Assembly: GCA_011800805.1 (NCBI GenBank)
Contig: MPNW01000528.1
Location: forward strand, 21,140-85,139
DNA from: Hirudo medicinalis
Taxonomy: Eukaryota > Annelida > Clitellata > Hirudinida > Hirudinidae
DNA: 64,000 nt
Direction: 5' to 3'
The first letter of the stretch is position 1. The number at the start of each line of letters is the position of its first letter. Positions 1-14,440 of this stretch are shown piece after piece. A program made the translations under genes and the position numbers. The notes beneath the pieces were generated by a model, which was not told the DNA's origin, made no database searches, and saw only the letters and a list, made by a program, of their open reading frames with translations.

Positions 1-1597
1 CGCTTACAAACAAGAATAAATAACGTCTGAGCGAATATTTTGCAGTGAATATTTTCGAACTTCGCAGTCGAGCAAATTAAATACTCATGGTTTTTTGTAA
101 AAATATTAAGAAATAACGTTGTCGTTAATGATTAAATATTATTATTATTTTACTGCTTACTATTAAATTAACAAAACGTCACAAAATTAAGAACTGAATG
201 CAACACCGTCATGCCGTTTGAAACTAAAACGCTTGGTTAAGGTTAAGACGAACATAAAGCTGGTAGGAACATTAAATCAATGACCAATGTAAATTAGCAA
301 ACTTTTCAAATAATTTAAATTTCCATCTCGTTTGAACGTTTAATCATTCTAAATACTTTTAACAAGTTTCATAATTATTGATATTTTACATAAATATTTT
401 ATAATCGAATAAATATTCATTGAAATTCTATTCATCAAAAATTTAATTCAACTGAACTCCAAATATTTGGCACTGAAGTTCCATAAAAAGTTTCATTTTA
501 TTTATTTCACTACAAGATACACTACATCTGTGCAGATGATCAACTGTTTAACTTACCATTGTAAATTACGAAAGGAAGAATTATTTTGTTAAATGGGGTT
601 TAAATGAAGTTTCATGCAGTAAGTCAAACATGAAACTTTTTAGCGAAGCATTTCAGACATCTCGAAATCGAAAGGCCATTAAATTCAAATTGTGGACAAC
701 AGTAAAACAAAGTCATCCTCCCAAGTTGTGCGAGGGTTTGCCCCTGTCCCACCTGGTAGAAGGTGAAATGACCAGATCCATTATGACAATTAATGTCTCA
801 GATCACAAATATTTTTACTCAATGATTTCATTCTTTTTAGAGGGTCGCTTCACCAAAATGTGTGATTTCAATCTCAACTTCGAGAACATTTGTGTGAGAC
901 GTCATGATTTTATTTAATAAGCGGAGTAGTAAATACTCAAGTATATTAAACCTAATTATATTTCATTAATTCATAGAAATCCTTTCGTAATTGGATGGTC
1001 AGCACTTTTATTCAGCATTTTGATTGCATTCCTTTTGAGAATATTCGCAGAAAATTCAGTTTCTTCTTGATAATTCTTCTGCGAGGAAGCAATCGAAACG
1101 AATAAAGAGTTTCATTAGAAAATTCAGTCAACTAATTGAGTTTTAATTTTGTAAATATTGAGCGTATCATGAAACAAGATCGAATTCTTTTTTGGTGAAG
1201 AAAACAAGGAATTCTTCCACAACGTCAAGTTGCTACTGTAAGGAACATTCCATGTTGATCTACATACACAAAAAAAAAAGAAATTCAGACGAATTATTAA
1301 AAAAATAAATTTAATCGCAAAGTAAATTTAGTAGATGAACTGTTAATAATTCATAAATAATACAATCAATCGGTTGAAACTCTTGGTTCTGAAACAATCA
1401 GATGAAACGAGGAAGAGGTTTTCAAAGTGCCATCTGTTGAGGCAAATTACAAGCGCTTCTCTGGTCTGAACAGGTCGTCGGAGCATGTTAGCAGAAATGT
1501 TCTCATGATTAATGGCGCTCTTTTAATCCGCCTTCATATTGAAACGACGGCAAATTGAAAAATAATTCGGGTCGGTGCCTCTCACGACGAGAGAATT
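1..1597. other. Non-coding, AT-rich flank
   Basis: No gene is supported here. A 95-codon open frame at 630-917 on the plus strand has no recognisable domain, no repeat pattern and no splice context, and is most simply a chance frame in AT-rich DNA. Confidence 0.5.
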
Positions 1598-1731
1598 ATG
1601 TCGAAGAGAAAGCGGGGTGGCAGGACCCGACACCCCGAAGATGACACCGGGGAGCAATTACCCCCACTGATTATGTCGGAGTTTTGTGGACACGACAAGG
1701 CAGTGCAAATGACTTGCTCACGTGAGTCTTC
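1598..1731 (+). CDS. Possible isolated first exon, unrecognised
   Basis: An ATG at 1598 opens a basic stretch (MSKRKRGGRTRHPEDDTGEQ) that is more GC-rich than its surroundings and runs to a good splice donor, gtgagt, near 1722-1731. The composition and donor make a coding first exon possible, but I see no matching downstream exon and do not recognise the protein. It could equally be a chance frame; the uninterrupted frame stops at 1801. Confidence 0.2.
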
Positions 1732-2403
1732 AATTATTCAATGGCATCGTAACGCGCTCCACGGCCGTTCCCTTAAGCCGGCCTTCAACGTGTGGGATTA
1801 GCACCATCCACCCCTGGAAATTGGAAATTCACTTGACCGGTGGCCTGTTTATCCGTCCATCACGAGGAGCGTTATGACGGACATCAATCTCACCTCATCA
1901 AGTATTCATTCTTCTCCAATACACCTGTCATTGCTTTCATCTCAACTCACCTGGTTGGAACAGGTTCCAAGCAGAAGACGTTTTCAAATTGAGAGGGTGT
2001 TAATTACATTTTAAAATAATGTCATTTTGCCGATTTAAATACTTTCATGTTTGAAGCCTCGACACGAAAATTATAAATTGTCGAATTACTAATTTCACTT
2101 GAAATAATGATAATAAATAAAAATAAATAAATAATAATAACAAAAGTTGTAAAGTTACTTAAATAAATGTTTTTATTCGACAACAAGCACACTCCTCGAT
2201 AGCATCATTAAGGAGGCAACCACGTGAGCAGCAGATGTGACGACATCATTCATAGGAGGTGTGCACTTTGAAATTAAAATCAGTTTTAGATAAGCACACG
2301 CCATAAATTAGAACACTCTCAATATCCCGCTCGTCGGACACACGCGTCTTCCGGTCGCGGGCTTTCATGTGTCTTTGTTGGGATAACATTTCCTCGCCAT
2401 CAC

Positions 2404-3085
2404 ATCATTATAATGTTATATTTACCATCATCACTATCATTATTAATATTATTAATATTATTAATATTATTAATATTATTATTACCATTGTTATTAATGT
2501 TATTATTGTTATTATTAATATTATTAATATTATTATTACCATTGTTATTATTGTTATTATTAATATTATTAATATTATTAATATTATTATTACCATTGTT
2601 ATTATTGTTATCATTAATATTATTAATATATTTATTACTATTAATAATAATAATGATATTATTATTATCGTCATTATTATTAATAATTATCATTGTTATC
2701 GATTATTATAATAAATAATAATATTATATATTATATAATGTTATATTTTTTAATAATATATATTATATAATAATAATCTTAATAACAACGACATTATTGT
2801 ATATTAGTTAATATATTGTTATTATATATTAATTATTAAATAATTAATTATTACATAATAATATTATTAATTATAATGAATTATTAATACTAATACTATA
2901 AATAATTATTTAATATGTAATTAATTAATAGTAACAATTATTTTTAAACCAATTATTATAATAATAATTATAATATTATTATAATATTATTAATAATAAT
3001 TATAATATTATTATAATATTATTAATAATAATTATAATATTATTATAATATTATTAATAATATATAATAATTATATAATTCTATT
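2404..3085. repeat. AT-only microsatellite and palindromic tandem repeat block
   Basis: The block is built almost wholly from ATT/AAT trinucleotides. Its last part (about 2955-3060) resolves into three near-perfect copies of a 32-base unit containing attataatattattataat, which is nearly self-complementary and could form hairpins. Long open frames of Ile/Asn or Leu/Ile across it on both strands are artefacts of the repeat. Confidence 0.85.
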
Positions 3086-3996
3086 TTCACTTTTATTGAT
3101 TAAACATAACAATTAGTCTGGTTATACAATGCAGTAGGAATTTCGTATTGAAATGGTGATTAGCAAATATTCGATGTTATATTTCTGTAATGTATGTATT
3201 ACTTTATGTACTATGTGTAATTGTATGTATCACATGTATGTAATTTTGGTTGTTTAAATACCCTTTTTAAGAACACGTGGTTCCACTAAGCTTGACCCAA
3301 GAGAGCAGCAGAACAAACAGGAATCGTTCGTTAGACAGGTTCCTGGAGGTTCGTAGAGTGAGGTGTTTTCCAAGCAAACAAGGAGGACTTCACGCGGAAA
3401 GAAAACAAAATATGAACGAAGACATGTTATTTATTGATGATCACACGCACGCATAATCACACCCAAAATACTCCACCACAGATTTATCGTCTGCTTTCGC
3501 CCGAAGAGACTTGTGTCATTTTCTTCATTGGTAGGTCCTCTCTCCATTATTATCGAAACTTGAATGATGATGTAGAGCTGCACTTTTATAAGCGCGTAAT
3601 GACATCTATCGTAGAGGCTCAAATTTGCAAGAGCGCTAATGCGTAACAGAATATAGCACGGGTCAATTCAACTATGAAGAGCCGCACCGCTTTCGTATTT
3701 CTCTGTTACTGGTCGCATTTCTCCGATTATTTATAACTACTTTATAACCGACATATTTACAAGTTATATTTCTCAACCTTATTTTTAAAAATCTATTTTT
3801 AATCGTCTATATCACGTGAGCCGTCATTTGTACCTTTTGGACAATTTGTTGATTGAGTGGGGCGTGGCCAACGCATCTCATTGGTCGGCGAGTAGTTAAC
3901 GGAAATGTTTCTTAAAAGAGGCAAATGTGATTGGATGGATGGGCAAATAAGAAGTTTGATCGAATATTTTGTTGAAACTTTTGTCCTATAAACATC

Positions 3997-4372
3997 TTGA
4001 AGTCAATAAACGGACTAATTATTGATAATATGTTAGAAAGCGACATCTGTCATCTGAGGTCTAAAGTTAATGAAAGCTTAATGAAGTTCCACAAGAACAA
4101 CCAAGAAGCAGACGACAAACAACAATTCGAACAACAAGAGCAGCAGCATCAACAAATGCCAACAACACATGAGAAGAAACCAGCAACAACAACAACCGAA
4201 AGGAACATCTACAGTTTCTTATCGCGAGGAGTAGAACATTTCCAGCTGAAAACATCCGATTGTTGCCTCACGAAACACAGGAGCAGATTAAAGTCCTTCT
4301 TCATGTCGGATATCCTCCAAGCAGACGCCAAGAGGGAAGAAGACATTCACTCCCACGATTTACATGGCGATG
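3997..4372 (+). CDS. NK1-class homeobox gene 1, exon 1
   Basis: This exon encodes the N-terminal region of the first NK1-type homeodomain protein. It starts at an ATG at 3997 and runs 125 codons plus one base to a gtgggt donor at 4373. It carries a Gln-rich segment (residues about 45-60) and the short motif SFFMSDIL near its end. That motif resembles the TN/eh1 repressor motif (F-S-x-x-x-I-L), which in NK proteins recruits Groucho; this functional reading is inference. The phase-1 end fits exactly the exon starting at 5035. An internal ATG at 4030 could be the true start. Confidence 0.7.
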
Positions 4373-4955
4373 GTGGGTCCGACAATGATTTGCTAATGCA
4401 CTAATACGCTCCTGTCAGTCGACCCGGGACTCGACTTTTGATCTTTGGTCGTTGAAAGGACCCGAGCCCTGGAATGTGGGCTCCTTTCGAAGGAAATCAA
4501 ATTCTTCCTGTGACCCCTTTTTGAGTGCACTTCATCGGTGAGCCAAAACTCATCTGTGCCCGTAACTTACGCCATATTTCATCGACTTCATCCTAGGATT
4601 TTGGCAAATTATCCCCTGTTTCTGAAACAGTTGTTTTTTGCTTTCTGTCATCTGCCTCTACATCACTCACTTTGTTGTTAAAATGGCTTTGTCGGCGCAA
4701 ATGATTTCCTTCTGTTTAAGAAGTCTCACGTTGGTTCGATCAAGAGAGCAAAGCTGATTCTAATTTGCCTTCAATTACGTTTCAATATAAGGCTCGTGAT
4801 TGAAGTGGACAAGGCGACTGCATTAATTGGGTACGACTATCCCATTAGAAGGATCAAAGATGCAGCAGCAGAACATCCGCTCGCCTGTTGCTCATTATCG
4901 CCTCCATGTTGCAATGCTTGTTCAAAGGGTAGCTTCCGATCTCTATTAAGAATAA

Positions 4956-5376
<421 letters not shown>

Positions 5377-5422
5377 NNNNNNNNNNNNNNNNNNNNNNNN
5401 NNNNNNNNNNNNNNNNNNNNNN
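5377..5422. other. Assembly gap (46 Ns) inside the homeobox
   Basis: 46 Ns interrupt the homeodomain. The 81 bases on its left (5296-5376) are repeated exactly on its right (5423-5503), so the gap is not missing exon sequence but two unmerged contig ends. Removing one copy restores the reading frame. Confidence 0.95.
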
Positions 5423-5772
<350 letters not shown>

Positions 5773-7438
5773 GCAAGTACTGCGTTGCAAGATCATTCGT
5801 AGATTCGATTTAATTTTATTCATCACCATCTTTCCGATGATTCTCATCCAATGAACATCCAAGTGTAACAGGAACAAACACCTTCTAAATGGGAAATAAT
5901 TCTCTCAAAAAGAGGATTGTTAGAAAGTTTGACAGGCTGAGTTCAATTGATGGTTGCAAAAACTATTATCGAAATACATGGTCACGTGAGCTTGATTTGA
6001 CATGATTCGATCATCGAAGCGACGTGAAGGGATTCATCCCCGAAGAGGATTGGTCCATAAGTAGGTCACCGTGTGACCATTAAATCTCTGATCGGCCTAT
6101 CGTATCTTCCGGCCTCTGCAACCCGATCTAATTTCGACATTAAAAGTATTTTTATAGGTCAGCTGGCCATGTGGGTGATGTTAATGAAGCTGAGATGAAA
6201 CGTCTAGATTCACGATCTTTAATCGATTGTCCTTCTGATCGATAGCTCCTCCCCCATCGCGGTTTAACTAATGACCTCATCATATCTTGACCAATAATCT
6301 GAATTTACGAGTGCACGATCCACCACTTGGATGGATGGACACAGTGATGCATGAATGGTTGGAAGGATGGAAGCGATCATGAATGAATGAATGGATGAAA
6401 AATGGATGAATTAAACAAATGGAGAAAAGGACGGACGGATGGATGGCTGGTTGGATGGACAAATAGACAAATGGATGGATGGATAGGCAGATAAATGGAT
6501 GGATGCATGGATGGATAGACAGATAGGTGGATGGATGGGTGGATGGATGGACAGCCGATTATCATGAGTCACAGATGGCTGGTGATAATGAGTGGGATTA
6601 GTGTCCTATGATGGCATCCTTCATGTGGACTTGTATTTCGTCCGATTGAATGAGATTGTCATTCATTGCAATTGATTGTAATTGCTTGTCATTCGTCCTG
6701 TTCGAATTAATTTGAATTTTTTAAAGTAATTATAATAATTAAATTAATTTGAATTTATTAAGGTTTGTTAAGGTTTGTTTTATTAAGGAATTTATTAAGA
6801 TTGTAATTATTAAATTGATTTCTTCCGATCGAATGTGATTGCGAGTTGAAATACATGGCAACGTTGTTGCTTCGTCACTTTTTTGTTTGTTTTTGTTTTA
6901 AAATCTCCTGAGGTGATGTTTCAACCATTACAAGACTTCCGTCTTCTTTTCCATCGTCCTCATAATCATCACCACCACCATCACTGTCATCGTCGTCATC
7001 AATATCATCAATATCACTGTCATCGTCGTCATCTATATCATCATAACTAGCATCATCAACGTCATCTTGTGGCTGCTTGCGTTCTATTTAAATCGAGCAG
7101 ATGATTGTGCTTGGAGATTACATTATCAAATCTAAATGTGTGCGATTACCTTCAACTCTTTCTTAAATGTTACGGGATTACATCTGACCCGAGCGGATTA
7201 CTTGGGACTTGTGGATGAATTCCCAGTGGAAGTGCAGACAAAAGAATGGCTAATCTTCGGCGCAAATTTGACACAATGTTGAATCAGGAGAGGACGATTT
7301 CTTGAATTCGAGTAGTTTCTTGCAATTTGAAAGCAATTTAAAAATAAATTACTCGCCAGGTGGGGTATCTTTCGAGATTGATAGATATGGATAGATATGG
7401 GTTACATATATGGATATGTAGTTAATTGAAATATTTAT
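5773..7438. other. Intergenic, with a tetranucleotide repeat
   Basis: There is no supported gene. The region holds a (TGGA)n-type array at about 6318-6556 (Thr/Ser/His/Pro open frames on the minus strand are its artefacts) and CATCAT-rich stretches at about 6955-7060. Confidence 0.6.
6318..6556. repeat. Degenerate (TGGA)n microsatellite
   Basis: Repeated atggatgg units are interrupted by point changes (for example gatggatggatggc and aaatggatggatggat). The opposite strand reads as HPSIHPSI-type peptides, which are not genes. Confidence 0.85.
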
Positions 7439-8635
7439 ATAAATTTTAGGACTGCGGAAATAATCGATTAATTAATCGATACAATTTTTAAAATTTCTTT
7501 AATCGATAATTTTTAAAATTTCTTTAATCGATAATTTTTAAATTTATTTTTATTAATAATTTTGTAATAGTCTTCTTTTTGGTTACTTGCTTTTCCCCCC
7601 GCATTATTATTGTTATTCAGTTAGAGCAAAGTAAACAACAATGGAGAGTACTGAAAACAACGTGGAAGTTAAGCATTTCAGCGGAAAGTTGAGCAAGCAT
7701 TTTGTTTATAAGCTAAATGCTCAATTTGCTTTCCGTGGTTCCGTGGTTAGCGTCGCTAACGTATCACCTTCGGTACAAACATCCTCTCAAATATCAAGAC
7801 GTTGCCAACAGTGACCGGCAGAAGAGTTCTGTAGCACGATCAATAAGGAATTTCTTGCAGTGTCAGACAAACAAGCCTGTAAGCCTGTAAACTTTCTGCA
7901 GACTTGAAAGTCGCTTTAGCTTACTGGATTGCCAGTTCAGATGATGGACTACGGGCAGTGCTTAAAAACCTACAACTTGGCCAGTCGACGTACAATCGAC
8001 ACTGTGATTGCTGAGATGTACAAAGAGAAGTTAGCAGAGCATAAGAAAGTTTAATGACTTCACGAACAGAATTGAAGGCATTGATGCTTTGCCAACATTA
8101 CAAATGGCTGCGGCCTTAGATCCACGTAAGAAGCTCACATTACTAAGAAGAGCAAAACGAGAAGCAGTGTGGACAGCATGGTCAAATGCACTCAGAGCCT
8201 TCTATGGTCGAAAACAGCGAGCAGGACGTCTAACAGAAGAAAAAACAGCGAGACAAGATCACCTGTGCCGAAGAGACGAAAACTTACTCTGTTGCTGAGT
8301 GACTCTGAATCGCAGTCCTCAGCTGACGAATCAGATGCAGTACGCAGTGCAGAGTCCGAGATGATGCGGTACCATGAAGAAGCTCCCATTCCAAAAACAG
8401 GATCCTCTCACGGGATGGAAACTTAACAACCATTGTTTTCCTGTCCTAGGCAGTTTTGTGCAGACAATTCTTTGTGTACCGGCAACATCTGTTCCGTGCG
8501 AAAGACTGTTCAGTTCAACAGGTATATCATCAATAAAATGCAATCATGTCTGCTTCCAGGAAATGTAAACGCTCTGGTTTGTTTACGTGACTGGTTAAAG
8601 TGATGGCTACTTGCCTTATTTAAAGTGACTGATTG

Positions 8636-8666
<31 letters not shown>

Positions 8667-8904
8667 TCTCGCTTTTTTTCTCAGTTTTTAAACAAATAAA
8701 TGAATTTAAAACGTGTTTGTGTGAAGTTAAGTCATTGATTGTTTTAGCTAACCAGGGTCGGGTGATTGTGTGTAGTGTATACTGACTAATGCAGAATTTG
8801 CGATGCAACCAGATCAACTAAAAGTAGACGGAATATATGTGCATTATATTTAATCGATTAATCGATAAAAACAATTTTTAATCGTTCGCAGCCCTAATAA
8901 ATTT
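7439..8904 (+). mobile_element. Complete hAT-superfamily transposon copy with 8-bp target-site duplication
   Basis: The element is 7447-8896, with ends taggactgcgg and cgcagcccta as short terminal inverted repeats. It is flanked on both sides by an identical 8-base direct repeat, ATAAATTT (7439-7446 and 8897-8904), the length hAT elements make. Sub-terminal AATCGATTAATCGAT tracts mirror each other. Inside is a decayed transposase on the plus strand. Around 7735-7805 another frame preserves an R-Y-K-H-P signature of a BED zinc finger. 8089-8180 preserves L-D-P-R-K-K, and 8450-8530 preserves the C-terminal dimerisation block VPATSVPCERLFSSTG. Stops and frameshifts make it non-autonomous. Confidence 0.92.
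8089..8568 (+). pseudogene. hAT transposase remnant (C-terminal half)
   Basis: Two overlapping frames carry family landmarks: AAALDPRKKLTLLRRAKREA in one, and the dimerisation motif PATSVPCERLFSSTG in another. The move between frames shows at least one indel, and the catalytic core is largely missing. It lies inside the bounded hAT copy and shares its strand. Confidence 0.8.
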
Positions 8905-9397
8905 TGTAAAAATTTAAAAGTAATAATATAAAAATTATAAGTAATATAAAAGTTAATGCAAAAAACTTTCTACAAACATTTTAGTTGCTCAGCTATTCGA
9001 AATTGAGATAAAAATGTTTTATTATGTTACTTTAAAATCAATTTATTATTATTACAATGAGATTTACTGATCACAAAGTAAATAAATACTGTTTATGTGA
9101 GGATTTTTTATTTATAAATGATTAATATTCTTTATCCTGAAGAGTTTGTTGAAGAATTAATATTTTATCAGTTAATTATTTTAAACTGATTTGAAAGAAT
9201 AAGTCTCAAGAAATGAAATGGTAAAACGATGTCTGAAGTTCACGTCAGAATTTCCCGAACCTTCGCATTTTTTTCAAGTTTTCATTCCACAGAGTTTTTT
9301 TAAGACTGAACAATTGAAAATTGTTCACAAGGTGAAGATGTTTATACATCTTTACATTAAACACTATTTATTATTATGTGACTATTTATGTGTCAAT

Positions 9398-9475
<78 letters not shown>
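9398..9475. repeat. (AAT)n microsatellite ending at an N
   Basis: About 26 AAT units run directly into a single N at 9476 and then into the middle of a homeobox. Together with the (AAT)n that begins at 14203, it looks like one array split by mis-scaffolding. Confidence 0.95.
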
Positions 9476-9476
9476 N

Positions 9477-9841
<365 letters not shown>

Positions 9842-12800
9842 TTTCCACACGTGAAAATCATTTTTGAATAATATCCAGATTGACCTAGATTTTTCTTTCA
9901 ATTGTTAATTAATAAAAATAAATAATTTTACGATAATTTCTAAGCTGCAGCCATACATGGATGTTAATTTCTTGCACTCACGGATTGGATAGGTCTTGGT
10001 GAGTAGCTCCAATAAAAGAGCAGGAAAATATTTCATTAGTTGGAGCAATTACGGCCTCGTTACGCGAGTTGAATCTCGTGAACTTTTCATTTTATTGGCT
10101 GTCGACAGCTTCAATGTGTTTCTGCTTAGGCGATCCGTTTCTTGGAAGATTGGCAGGTTTTCATGGCTCTAGTTTCGGACCTCTCCAGTTGAAGAAATTC
10201 AAGCCACAAGGAGACCTCTTGGAGAATAAAGGATGAAAAAAAGCTTAAAAAATGAGGTCGTTAACTGTTAATTAATGCGAGAGTTTAGGCCGACTCCTGG
10301 CCGGGATGTTTTCAATCTACAGAACTCGTGCTCACGTAAGTGCTTGAAAATTGGAGGTATCAATCGACAATGTTATTTTAATTAGGAGCAGATAAGCGGC
10401 TTCAGTTTCAGGAGGGCTTTTCTCTGAAGATGAGTTTGCTCGCTTTGCCTTAATTAGCAAGTGATGTTTTCTTTCTTCTCATTGTCTGCGTTGCTTGAGT
10501 ATGAAAAAATTTCGGTTTGCTGGATTCTGGAACCTGTTTCTCATCAGAGAAATGGCCGGTGGATATCACAAGGGATTTAAAATTATCTGAATTTTAGAAT
10601 TAAATAAATATAAAAAACAACAAATATACGACTTTGAAGAGATTCGCAATTGCAATATTTTGTTTCCACTTCAGAATTATTTCATCTCTTTAACTCATAT
10701 TATTTAAGATTTTGAAAAAAAAACGACCAATCAAGTTAAGGACAATTATGAATGAAACGTTCATTTTACAAAATGCAAAAAAATGATTCTCCTTTGGAAG
10801 TTTCTAAAGCATTTAGCATTCAACTTCAAGATTTGCGAGTATACTGGGTTCTTATTAAATTGTCCAAATCTCGAAGAACTAATCTCATCAACTCATTAAC
10901 TTCTTTCGTGTTTAGCAATTTCATGAGTGTTTGGTTTGAATGATTCTCATCCAAAATTTTATTGAACTGATTCTGAAGAGACTAAAAGAGAAGCAACCGA
11001 AGAAATTAAGTAGCAGTAGCGATGATCATTTTATTCGTGTGGATCTCAATAAATAGTTAACCGCGTCACGAATCAATGCAATGTCAATGCAAGTTCAGAA
11101 TTCTCTCAAACAGCACACGCAACAAGATCAACAACAGCTAAAAATTCAATAAAAACCATAACAGCCAGGTCAGGAGTGGCAATCAAATCATAAAAACGAT
11201 GATTCAACAATCAACCGTGCAATTAGTCACCCTGGCGAATGATAAAGAAATATTTCCATCGACCCCCTATCGAACGTTTAGAAAGTGCTTCCTTTTAATC
11301 TGCAAATGAGAGGTTAAAGATGCTCTCGATTCTAAGTGCTCGCCGAGGGCTGTCATTTGAGGGAATTGTGCTCCTAATTATGCCTGCCACGTCTCCACTC
11401 CGATGAGATCTTTTGCTTCTCCTTTTTGTTTTTTTCTGTTTTCTTGTTTTTCTTGTTGTTTGTTTGAAGACATCGATAATTTCTATGATTTCTAGAGCGC
11501 GAATCTATTGAGGTTTAGCACAATTTTTATTTGGAAATATAAAATTATCGTGAAGTGAATGAATCGATCAAAAATAAGATAAGCTGAAAGTGCTTAAAAA
11601 TTTTACATTTGCATGTTACGCTTGCTCAACTGATATATAAAGGGCAAATGTCCGTCTGTAGGTTTGTAACACATGAATTTATAACCCTTTTTATGAACTT
11701 TGTAGGATAATATTTTAAGGACGTGATGATATTAACAATATTCGAAATATCTTGAAACACTTTGAATTCATTAAAGAAATATAGTTTCTCAAGCAATGTG
11801 CAATTGAAAATAAAACTTTCTTTTATTATTTTGTTACTTTTACTATCTTGTTCATCGTCAGGTTCTCTAACTAGTTTCTTACAATTGTTTTAAGTTATAA
11901 TTTATAAAAGTTATTATTCTTCAGTGATGGTTCATAATGTTTGTTAAATTCATTTTCGTTTGAAGATGTAGCAGGCAATAAATGTGCAACATTGAAGTGT
12001 TTCATAATAACGAAATTTTCACGAACATTTGATTGGACTAGAGTCTGCAATTGCACTTATTTCTCTTTTTTCAAGTGTAAGTAAACCAATTTATATCAAG
12101 TGATAATATGAAGTAGTGGAATGATAATATGAACTTGCAAGTAATGAAGTGCTGGTTTGCAGACGTAAACCACTTAGAAAACCTAACAGGTAAGCAAAGG
12201 CTTTCCTCCGAGAACAAGTGAAATACAAGTTGTTGTTGTCCTCAACAGGGAGTAGAATTTCTAATGAAAAAGGTATTTTTGTGAGATTCACACTCGCAGT
12301 ATGATCCAAAGAAGTTGAATGAAATAAAGGGGATTTTCAATGATAAGATACAAAATAGAGTATAAATGAATGCCCGATAAGTGTTGAAATCACTGTATTT
12401 ACTGCTCCAAAAAGACATGGATCAACCGCGGAAAAAACGTGAAAATAGCAGACCAACCGAGCGCTACATAAGTTGATAATCTGTTTCTTCGAGTCTATTC
12501 CAGTGTGTTTCTGCGCATGCGTGACTTAATTGCGATGTTCGCATTATGCTCCTAAATAAGAGCCTTACAATATGGTGCTCGCAGACGGCCAATTAAACAC
12601 AATTTCCAATAAAAAGTGTTTCAAAAAAAGAAAAAGAAAAAAAGAAATCACTAAGGGTTGATGAAGTTTTTCTTTGTAACAATTGAAGTCCCAGGAGATG
12701 TTATCTGAAGAGCGCATTCTAATCGAATCAATGGTCCGTTGTTGGAAGATTTCCAGATTGACTAATTACGATTCCTGCCTCCAAGTGACCGCCTGTTGTC

Positions 12801-13126
12801 TTGTTTCCGTGGATGGTTAACAGATAAAAGCTTCCGAAATCAATTCGTCATCAACAATTAACTTGCAGTTGAGCGAACAACTTTAAAACGAAATTCTCAT
12901 TGCATTTATTGCGATAAAATCGCTCCAATGTTTATAGGACAGATGGACTCGACCAATGACAAAGCAGGGAATAGATTCACTCATGCGCATCACTCTCTCT
13001 ATTGGATGATCACCTCCACGCATCCACTGGATGATGATGATGATGACTTTCATCCATTTGATTTCAATTATCCGCCATTTGCTCCCAACCTGACCAGAAT
13101 GTTTCCGTGACGATGCAAGAGGACTT
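9842..13126. other. Intergenic or upstream region of NK1 gene 2
   Basis: Over 3 kb without a supported exon. Short frames (10752-10943, 12091-12309, 12928-13110) show no family features. It would contain the promoter region of the second NK1 gene; I recognise no specific regulatory site. Confidence 0.5.
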
Positions 13127-13376
13127 GTGACGTCATCAAGAAATCATTCCATGGATTTAAAAGGAGATGAAGTCTCAAAGAAGAACAATTCATCCGTAAC
13201 CAGGTTCTCAGTGGTCGACATTTTGAAGTCAAAAGAATGCAAAGTGAACAAACAACAATTTGAAACTCACTTTTACCGGACACCTTTCACTTGGCAAAGG
13301 AGTTTTTTTCCTCAAGTTTCAAAACACGGTATTCTCTCGTTGGATAGAAACTACTTGTTCAACTCCATTTTGAAAG
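13127..13376 (+). CDS. NK1-class homeobox gene 2, exon 1
   Basis: ATG at 13127; 83 codons plus one base to a gtactc donor at 13377. It encodes the motif TRFSVVDILKSKE, a clear TN/eh1-like Groucho-interaction motif that matches the F-S-V-x-D-I-L element of NK1 proteins better than gene 1 does. The phase-1 end joins the exon at 13911 to give an unbroken frame. Outside this motif the exon has no obvious similarity to exon 1 of gene 1. Confidence 0.72.
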
Positions 13377-13888
13377 GTACTCAGTTTATCCGATTACACC
13401 TTAGCTAGTAATTCTTGTAAGAAGCTGCTTGTGTTTTGGTGATGACATCATAATATTAACAGTAATAAGAAGTAATGAATAGTAAGGTAATTAGTTGTGT
13501 GCCTGATTGCGTCGTTGCATGAAGATTGGTAATTGAACAACCTGTTGCTGGAAGAACTTCCAACAATTGAGCCTCTTAATTGGCTTTATTCGCTGTTTTA
13601 TCCATGTCCTCATATTTACCAATAAACCATTTATTCATAATAAATCATTTTATTAATAAAATTTATTGAGTAAATGAAAATAAATCAATACATTATTAAA
13701 TCTATTTATCGTGTTTATCTGCAACAAATCAGTTATCAAAGTTGCATAATCCAAGAAAATTCAACTTAAAATAATGTTGAGTGGAATATTTGTAAATGAA
13801 TATTTTATTGTAAATTTTTGTTGTTAATAATGTAATATTTGTTGTCACTGAATAACATATTAAATAATTTCACTTCATAATGAATTAA

Positions 13889-14201
<313 letters not shown>

Positions 14202-14202
14202 N

Positions 14203-14270
<68 letters not shown>

Positions 14271-14440
14271 TAATAATAATTAATAATAATAATAACAATA
14301 GCAATAGCAATAGCAATAACACTAACAATAAAAATAATAATAACAACAACAACAACAATAATAATAATGATAATAACAATAACAACAATAATAATAGCGA
14401 TGATGATGATGATGGTGATGATAATAATAATAATCCGTCC
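14203..14440. repeat. (AAT)n grading into AAC, AGC and GATGAT repeats
   Basis: The array starts immediately after the N at 14202. It begins as pure AAT, then turns into mixed AAT/AAC/AGC units, GATGATGAT, and finally a short CCAT array. It probably continues the array at 9398-9475. Confidence 0.95.

Noticed and set aside
2367..2718. Long open frames on both strands made of Ile/Asn or Leu
   Set aside because: They are translations of an ATT/AAT microsatellite and carry no protein signal.
6280..6565. HPSIHPSI-type proteins on the minus strand
   Set aside because: They are artefacts of the (TGGA)n array.
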